DNA from: Bacteroidetes bacterium ADurb.Bin145 | GTDB taxonomy: Bacteria > Bacteroidota > Bacteroidia > Bacteroidales > VadinHA17 | Direction of reading: 5' to 3' | Assembly: GCA_002070505.1 (NCBI GenBank) | Contig: MWDJ01000016.1 | Location: 1-63,422 of the forward strand | DNA length: 63,422 nt | Shown: in pieces, positions 57,392-63,422 of the stretch | How positions within the stretch are numbered: the first letter of the stretch is position 1 | How the letters are laid out: each line of letters begins with the position of its first letter | Notes under the pieces: generated by a model | Database searches by the model: none | Told to the model about the DNA's origin: nothing | The model's input: only the letters and a program-made list of their open reading frames with translations | Translations under genes and position numbers: made by a program

Positions 57392-60300
57392 CTAATGGAG
57401 CAAGGTCACATCACCTACTTTCTTGAATGGCTCGCCATTGGCGTACTTGCCTTCGACATACCATACATATACTCCCTGCGGACACAGCTGACCCTTATAG
57501 TAGCCGTTCCATGGGACGTTAATATTACGACTTTCAAAAATCAGCACTCCAAGCCTGTTGAAGATCTGCAGCTTGTAGTTGATCACTTTCTCCCTTATCG
57601 GCGGGAAGAAGAACTGGTCTATCTCTGTCCCTCCGGTCGGCAGATCAGTTCTTTCAATCGGTCCTTCCTTATTAGGCGTGAAGACTGTCGAGAACCTGAC
57701 CTCTCCTGCCGGTTCAACAGTGACAGCCGGCGATAATACATATACATCCGAACATCCGTTGTTTGAGTAAGCCCACAAGGTGATATCGTAGACTCCCTCT
57801 TCCATATACCTGTGGAACGGTTCTTTCTGCTTCGATGTATCACCATCACCGAACTCCCACAGATAAGAATCAGCAAACTGGCTCAGGTTGAAACACCTTA
57901 CCCGCTCATCATTGACAAAGACAAGCGAAGGCGTTACTTCGAAATATGCCCTTGGTGATATGTAAACATTCACGATCTGCGATTTGACCGATGTACCACC
58001 AGGTCCTGTAACCGTCAACTCGATCCTATAAGTACCCGGGTTATAATATGTATATGTCGGGTTCTTGACAGTTGAATAGTTACCGTCGCCGAAATCCCAC
58101 CTGTATGTGGTGCCCGGTGTTTCAGTATTCAGTGAAGTGTTATTCGGACTGATATACAACGGTTCGCAACCCGAAGGTATTGAATCGAAGTTGGCTACCG
58201 GTGGTATCGGCAGGATGTTGACCTGGTGAGTGACACTGTCTTTGCAGTTGATGTTATCCACTATAAGTGTCACATTGAAGGTACCTACATTAGTATAGGT
58301 GTGTGACGGATTGTCCTGTGTCGATGTGCCACCGTCTCCAAACCTCCAGAAGTAATTCCATGTACCGGTATTTGTCTGATTAGTGAAGTTAACAACATTA
58401 CCTGCAGGATTGAATGTCTGCGGTGTCGGAGCTGCACTAAACTGAGGTATTGGTACAGGCATCACTACTATATCAACTGTCTTGACATCCATGCAACCAT
58501 AGAATGAAGTGGTTGTAAGGGTGATTGTACGTGTTATGGGTGCTGTTGTTGTGTTGACGTACAGATGAGTTGAGACATAAGAACCCGGACCGCTTGCAAG
58601 GTCGCCGTAATCCCAGAAGTAATTGTTGGCTCCCGAGAGGGCGGTGAATATCACCGTGCTTCCGCTGCAGACAGTATCGGTGCTGGCTGTGAATGTAGCA
58701 TCAATTGCCGGGTATACGGTAGTCATCTGAGTGAATGTTGCTGTACATCCTGCATCCGAGACTACAGTAAGACTTACGTTGTAGTACTCTATCGCAGTCG
58801 GATTCGTATTGGTGAAGATATGTACAGGATTAGCATCAACAGTGTTGACCGGTGTACCGTCACCGAAGTTCCATGTGAAGCTTGCGATGCCAGTCATATC
58901 CTTCGTGAATGTAACTGTATCCGGAGTACACATCATACTAAGATCCTGGGTGAAGGTAGCATCCGGACTGTCTACACTGACAACAACACTTCCTTCGCCG
59001 TAACAACCATTAGTATCCCTTACCCTGTAGTTGAGATTATAAGGACCGGGTATCAGCGACCTGAAGTTAGGTACTTCGACAAAGTAGTTGCTCAAAGCTC
59101 CTATATCGCCTGTCCATACATGCTGCGACCATGAGCCTGATCCTCCTGAAGGATCCGGATCAATAGGTATTGTAACTCCTCCGCAGGCAGGTATCGTATC
59201 ACTTGCAAAGTTCACAACAGGATTGGAGTTGACTGTAAGTGTTGCTGTGTTGGTATAAACTGTATCGCAGAATGCCTTCAGACCAAGCCTGTACTGGTTG
59301 GTGTTAAAGGACAAAGGAATGTTCACTATCGACAACTGCTGGGTGGTACTTCCACTGTAATTAGCATCATCGTGAATATCAGTCCATACACCAGCACCGC
59401 CGACATTCACCTGCCACCTGAGAGAATCGATCATTCCCGACCCGTTGGCTATGAAGTAAACTGGTCCGCCACCGGCGCATATAGCTTTATTTGTCGGGTT
59501 AATTGTCACAGTCGGCGGTACGTTAACTCTCAATGGGACTATGTTTGAATAGACTGGTACACCGCAGATCCCGTTCACTATTACCCGGAAGATATTGTTA
59601 TTGAAGGTCCCCGGAGCATTAGTGATAACAAGAACGCTGTCCTTTGTACCGCTGAAGTTTATATTGTCTGACAGGTTAACAAATCCCGTACCTGAATTCC
59701 TCTGCCACTGGAAGCTTATTGCCGTACCGGTCGCAGAAACATGGAATGATGCGTTCTGTCCCGAACATATAGTTGTATCCTTTGGTTGATGAATTATCTC
59801 CGGAACCGTGTTAACAGTCAGCAGTGCAGTTGCAGAAGTTTCCGTATTCAAACATCCTGTAACCTCTGCATTGTAAACGAATCCATTCATGTCTCTTGTT
59901 GCACCGAACAGATAGAGCTTTGGAGTGGTGGCTCCGAAATAGATCCCTCCGTCCGATATGGCAACCGGTCCTGCGCCTTCGTTAACGTACCACTGATATG
60001 TCAGATCTGATCCTGTTGCCTTAACTTCAAAGGTTACTATTCCGTATTCACAGGTTATCACATTATCCGGATTCTGGGTTATAACAGGAAGATCCCTTAC
60101 AGTTATTGTCGCCGAACCCATTATGTTGGGAGGCCCTGTTACTGCGCATGAATTTGAATCTGCCACACTTGTAAGCGTATATGTTGTCGTAACAAGAGGT
60201 TTGACCCAAATTGTATCATCACTTCGGTACCCGGTAACAGGTCCGAAATTATCCATTACCAAATTGTAAGGAGGTGTTCCGACAGGCAGGTTCACCTTGA

Positions 60301-63300
60301 TCACTGCAGAATCTCCCGGGCATATTACAGCACCGCCGCTCAGTATTGCTATCGGCCGCGGATTGACCTTGATCATTATAGTGTCGGTGTAAACCGGCTG
60401 ACAAATACCTGATGTAGCCATTCTCCTGTAGAAGAGAGTGCTTGTTGCATTCGCAGGCGGAGTGTATCCGGTTCCATTAGCGCCGGCAATATTGAAGTAT
60501 ATCCCAAGTGAATCAGTTGCATACTGCCACTGGTAAGTTATTGCTCCGGGACCGCCTGTTGCAGGAGTAACCTGTGTAAGAGGAGCCGGGCTGTCACCTG
60601 TGCAGAGAACCTGGTCAGTTTGTATGCTTCCCGGTAATAACTGCGTGGGCTGGGTCAGATTGATTGTTGCCTCCCTGAAGCATCCGTTGGCATCCGTGAC
60701 CCTGACAGTAATTACACCTGCACCTGCATTGAAGAAAGTGTAAGAATTGAACCCTGGTGCTGCAAATGTTGCATTGGCAGAGTTAGTCTGAATCGTAAAG
60801 GTATAAGGCAGTGTGCCTCCGACAGCATTGAATGTACCTGTTCCGTCCTTGTCGTTATAGCAGTCAAGGAGCATATCCGGTGTGGCCGTAAGTTGCAGCA
60901 GCGAGGGTTCTGTTATTAGTACAGGAACTGTCACCATACAGTTGTTGTTATCCCTTACCACGACATTGTATGAGCCTGCTGTACGGCCTGAGAATGTCCC
61001 GTCAGTCTGCCATGTTGTTCCTCCGTCAATACTATATGTGTAAGGAGCAGTACCCGAACCTGCTGTGGCAGTAACCGTTACAACACCATTATTGCCTCCG
61101 TTGCATGAAACATTTGTTATGGAAGTAATTGATGCTGTAAGCTGCGTAGGCTGGGTTATTGTCACCAGTACTTGTTTTATACAGTTGTTGGCATCTCTCA
61201 CAAGTATTGTGTAGGTTGTTGCTGCAAGAGAGCTGAAGGTACCGTTTGCCTGCCAGGTTGCTCCGCCGTTATAGCTGTACTGGTAAGGTGGTGTACCTGT
61301 TCCGGCAACAGCTTCGACAGTTACTGAACCGGTTGAGTTACTGTAGCAGAGGACATTTGTTTGTGAAGTTATTGTTGCATCAAGAGCTACAGGTTGTGTA
61401 AGTATAACACTGCCTGTAATCATGCAACCGTTTATATCCATCACTTTCACGAAGTAATCGCCGGCTGCAAGATTGATCGCATCGGGCGTCAGCTGACCTA
61501 TTGGAATTGTCATCGCTGCATCACTGTACCAGCTGTAGAAATATACTCCTGTTCCGCCTCCTGCTACTGCCTGAGCCCTGCCATCGGATGCTCCGAAGCA
61601 GCTTATATCCTCACCGTTATAATTACTTGTCACATTGACGATCAGGGTTAATGCCGGTGGCGGAGTTATGGTGACCGGAGCTGTTGTAGTATTGCATCCG
61701 TTCTTGTCAGTCACAGTGAAAGTATATGTCCCTGCGGGCAGACCGGTGAAGACGCCGGTTATTGCACCGCTTGTGTTTCCTGGTATCTCTACAAGTGCAT
61801 AGGAAAGAACACCAGTGCCGCCACTTGCAGAAACTGTTATCCTTCCGTCTGATGCTCCGTTGCAGGAGATCTGGCTTCCGTAATAATTGCTCGTTACTGC
61901 GGCTGTCGCGGTGATCACAGATGGCTCGTTGACATTTACAGGCACTGTAGTGACATTGCAGAGGTTAACATCTGATACTGTTACCGTGTAACTTCCGGCC
62001 GGTAATCCGGTGAATATTCCTGTTGTCGCTCCGGTAGTATTTCCCGGTATCTGATCAAGAACATAATTCAGTGTGCCTGTACCTCCGGTGGCTGTTACTG
62101 TTATCTCACCGTCGGACACACCATTACAGCTTATATGGCTGCCGTTATAATTGCTTGTTACCGATGCAACAGCAACAATATTAGATGGATTGCTGACTGT
62201 TATTACCGGAGTTTTCTTTGTGCATCCGTTAAGGTCTGTTACAGTCACTGTATAGTTGCCTGCAATAAGTCCGGTGAAAATGCCTGATGCTGCACCGCTT
62301 ACATTAGCAGGATCCTGATCAAGAACATAACTGAGTGTACCTGTGCCTCCGCTTGCACTTATTGTAATAATACCATCGGCTGCACCAAAACAGCTCACCT
62401 GGCTCCCGTTATAGTTGCTTGTTACCGAACCTGTAGCTGTGATTACTGTCGGATTGTCAACGACAACATCAGCCGAGACTCCGAAACATGCATTTGCATC
62501 TGTAACCCTGATAGTATAGGTTCCTGCCGGAACTCCGGTGAATATCCCTGATACTGTCCCCGTAAGATTACCCGGCATCTGTACTATTGAATATGAAAGT
62601 GTGCCTGTTCCTCCATTTGCTGTGGCGGTGATCACACCATCAGATGATCCATAGCAGCTGAGTTCACTGCCGTTATAGTTGCTTGTTACCAAAGCATTTA
62701 CAGTCACTGCTAACGGAGGGCTTATTGTTACCGGCGCCGTTACAGTACTGCATAAGTTCTTGTCGGTTACTGTGACGGTATAAGTTCCAGCCGGTAAATT
62801 GGTGAATACTCCTGTTATAAGTCCGCTTACATTTGCAGGTATTTCGACAAGGGCATATGACAATATTCCTGTACCTCCTGATGCAGTAACTGTTAGTCTG
62901 CCATCACTTGCACCGAAGCAGGAGATCTGACTTCCGTTGTAATTGCTAGTCACTGCTGCCGAGGCCGTGATTGCCGGCGGATTAACTATTGTCACCGGAG
63001 CTGTGGTCTGAGTACATCCGTTCTCATCGGTTATTGTTATTGTATATGTTCCTGCCGGAACTCCGGTGAATACTCCGGTGGCGGCTCCTGTTATATTACC
63101 TGGTATTTCAACTAACAGGTAACTTAGTGTCCCTGTACCTCCTGAAGCTGTCACTGTTATCTCCCCGTCTGATGATCCGTTACATGACACATGACTTCCG
63201 TTATAATTACTTGTGATAAGAGCAGATGCTGTTATTACTGCAGGATTACTGATAGTAATATTTGTTGATGTCTTTGTACAGTTATTGGCATCCTTTACAG

Positions 63301-63422
63301 TTATCGTATACGTTCCTGCTACAAGTCCTGTGAAGACCCCTGTTATCGCTCCGCTTACATTGGCCGGATCCTGATCAAGCGTATATGTCACAGCTCCTGT
63401 ACCACCTGTCGAAGTCACCGTT
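57392..63422 (-). CDS. Giant SprB-repeat surface protein with T9SS type B C-terminal domain, N-terminus beyond the window
   Basis: At least 2009 residues, open at the window edge. Order from the N-terminal side: seven or more 88-residue SprB-type repeats (core SNYNGSQISCFGASDG, GTGTLSY, PAGTYTVTVTD), then two SprB-type repeats of another kind (SITNVSCNGGNNGVVTVTA), Ig-like domains (about residues 1050-1450 of this piece), and several PKD domains (FTWNFGDGTP, YFWRFGDGGT, YRWDFGDGNY, YLWEFGDGDT). The last 90 residues are the gliding-motility-associated type B sorting domain (VFTPNKEGP, LQIFNRLGVLIFES, WNGYYKG). It is a cargo of the T9SS encoded by the por operon and would be an adhesin or sheath protein at the cell surface. 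Confidence 0.93.
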   Translation of the reverse strand, partial: TVTSTGGTGAVTYTLDQDPANVSGAITGVFTGLVAGTYTITVKDANNCTKTSTNITISNPAVITASALITSNYNGSHVSCNGSSDGEITVTASGGTGTLSYLLVEIPGNITGAATGVFTGVPAGTYTITITDENGCTQTTAPVTIVNPPAITASAAVTSNYNGSQISCFGASDGRLTVTASGGTGILSYALVEIPANVSGLITGVFTNLPAGTYTVTVTDKNLCSTVTAPVTISPPLAVTVNALVTSNYNGSELSCYGSSDGVITATANGGTGTLSYSIVQMPGNLTGTVSGIFTGVPAGTYTIRVTDANACFGVSADVVVDNPTVITATGSVTSNYNGSQVSCFGAADGIITISASGGTGTLSYVLDQDPANVSGAASGIFTGLIAGNYTVTVTDLNGCTKKTPVITVSNPSNIVAVASVTSNYNGSHISCNGVSDGEITVTATGGTGTLNYVLDQIPGNTTGATTGIFTGLPAGSYTVTVSDVNLCNVTTVPVNVNEPSVITATAAVTSNYYGSQISCNGASDGRITVSASGGTGVLSYALVEIPGNTSGAITGVFTGLPAGTYTFTVTDKNGCNTTTAPVTITPPPALTLIVNVTSNYNGEDISCFGASDGRAQAVAGGGTGVYFYSWYSDAAMTIPIGQLTPDAINLAAGDYFVKVMDINGCMITGSVILTQPVALDATITSQTNVLCYSNSTGSVTVEAVAGTGTPPYQYSYNGGATWQANGTFSSLAATTYTILVRDANNCIKQVLVTITQPTQLTASITSITNVSCNGGNNGVVTVTATAGSGTAPYTYSIDGGTTWQTDGTFSGRTAGSYNVVVRDNNNCMVTVPVLITEPSLLQLTATPDMLLDCYNDKDGTGTFNAVGGTLPYTFTIQTNSANATFAAPGFNSYTFFNAGAGVITVRVTDANGCFREATINLTQPTQLLPGSIQTDQVLCTGDSPAPLTQVTPATGGPGAITYQWQYATDSLGIYFNIAGANGTGYTPPANATSTLFYRRMATSGICQPVYTDTIMIKVNPRPIAILSGGAVICPGDSAVIKVNLPVGTPPYNLVMDNFGPVTGYRSDDTIWVKPLVTTTYTLTSVADSNSCAVTGPPNIMGSATITVRDLPVITQNPDNVITCEYGIVTFEVKATGSDLTYQWYVNEGAGPVAISDGGIYFGATTPKLYLFGATRDMNGFVYNAEVTGCLNTETSATALLTVNTVPEIIHQPKDTTICSGQNASFHVSATGTAISFQWQRNSGTGFVNLSDNINFSGTKDSVLVITNAPGTFNNNIFRVIVNGICGVPVYSNIVPLRVNVPPTVTINPTNKAICAGGGPVYFIANGSGMIDSLRWQVNVGGAGVWTDIHDDANYSGSTTQQLSIVNIPLSFNTNQYRLGLKAFCDTVYTNTATLTVNSNPVVNFASDTIPACGGVTIPIDPDPSGGSGSWSQHVWTGDIGALSNYFVEVPNFRSLIPGPYNLNYRVRDTNGCYGEGSVVVSVDSPDATFTQDLSMMCTPDTVTFTKDMTGIASFTWNFGDGTPVNTVDANPVHIFTNTNPTAIEYYNVSLTVVSDAGCTATFTQMTTVYPAIDATFTASTDTVCSGSTVIFTALSGANNYFWDYGDLASGPGSYVSTHLYVNTTTAPITRTITLTTTSFYGCMDVKTVDIVVMPVPIPQFSAAPTPQTFNPAGNVVNFTNQTNTGTWNYFWRFGDGGTSTQDNPSHTYTNVGTFNVTLIVDNINCKDSVTHQVNILPIPPVANFDSIPSGCEPLYISPNNTSLNTETPGTTYRWDFGDGNYSTVKNPTYTYYNPGTYRIELTVTGPGGTSVKSQIVNVYISPRAYFEVTPSLVFVNDERVRCFNLSQFADSYLWEFGDGDTSKQKEPFHRYMEEGVYDITLWAYSNNGCSDVYVLSPAVTVEPAGEVRFSTVFTPNKEGPIERTDLPTGGTEIDQFFFPPIREKVINYKLQIFNRLGVLIFESRNINVPWNGYYKGQLCPQGVYVWYVEGKYANGEPFKKVGDVTLLH
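61617..63422 (-). repeat. 264-bp tandem repeats encoding SprB modules
   Basis: The segment coding for SNYNG recurs at 61617, 61881, 62145, 62409, 62673, 62937 and 63201, each exactly 264 bp (88 codons) apart, and the array runs on past the window end. Units differ at many third positions, so they are diverged, not recent copies. Confidence 0.92.

Noticed and set aside
61617-63422. CRISPR-like regular repeats
   Set aside because: Periodicity is 264 bp, in frame within one reading frame encoding SprB modules; not a repeat-spacer array.

Overview
This is a chromosomal segment from a Bacteroidota bacterium, most likely of the Bacteroidales/Marinilabiliales type. The grounds are a type IX secretion (T9SS) core operon porP-porK-porL-porM-porN, a gldA-like ATPase, a giant SprB-repeat protein with a T9SS type B C-terminal domain, several Bacteroidota-only families (DUF4296, DUF5723, a DUF4834-like protein), and promoters with the Bacteroidota -7 box TAnnTTTG in place of a sigma-70 -10 box. 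GC content looks moderate, and most genes are tightly packed.

Layout. 1-2 kb: the N-terminal two thirds or more of a class A penicillin-binding protein, divergent from topA. 2-11.5 kb: topA, an arginase-fold protein that has lost metal ligands, then porP-K-L-M-N, closed by a bidirectional terminator. 11.5-19.9 kb: mannose-1-phosphate guanylyltransferase, an MlaE/MlaF lipid transporter pair, a small membrane protein, an outer-membrane barrel, a large anchored beta-propeller-like protein and trpS. 19.9-26.2 kb: rbfA, a methyltransferase, a LolC/E-type permease, a DUF4296 lipoprotein, an amidohydrolase, a radical SAM protein and a glycosyltransferase. 26.2-33.5 kb: a PAP2-like protein, rpoN, asnS, a universal stress protein, a Na+/solute symporter and a gldA-like ATPase.

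33.5-42.6 kb is a methionine/SAM block. metK (+) is preceded by a SAM-II-type aptamer. The convergent operon metY-hom-metH-metF (-) is preceded by a SAM-I (S-box) riboswitch with its own terminator. Two unrelated SAM-sensing RNA classes therefore control the making of methionine and its conversion to SAM about 9 kb apart. 42.6-47.8 kb: cysS, ispG and rnr.

47.8-52.5 kb is the most unusual gene set: PqqD-like RiPP recognition element, HPr-kinase-like kinase, soluble S26-type peptidase, ABC exporter and a PF14907-type nucleotidyltransferase, packed head to tail. It resembles the accessory part of kinase-containing lasso-peptide clusters, but no precursor, leader protease or cyclase is visible. 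It is followed by a small HTH gene with a hairpin-rich element just downstream.

52.9-57.4 kb is gene-poor. It holds short tandem repeats and several copies of a multi-hairpin interspersed element whose stems change in sequence while their pairing is kept, together with two small outer-membrane barrels and a lipoprotein. 57.4 kb to the window end is one open giant T9SS cargo gene (-) with 264-bp SprB-type repeats, Ig-like and PKD domains and a type B sorting domain. The por operon would supply the export machinery for such cargo.
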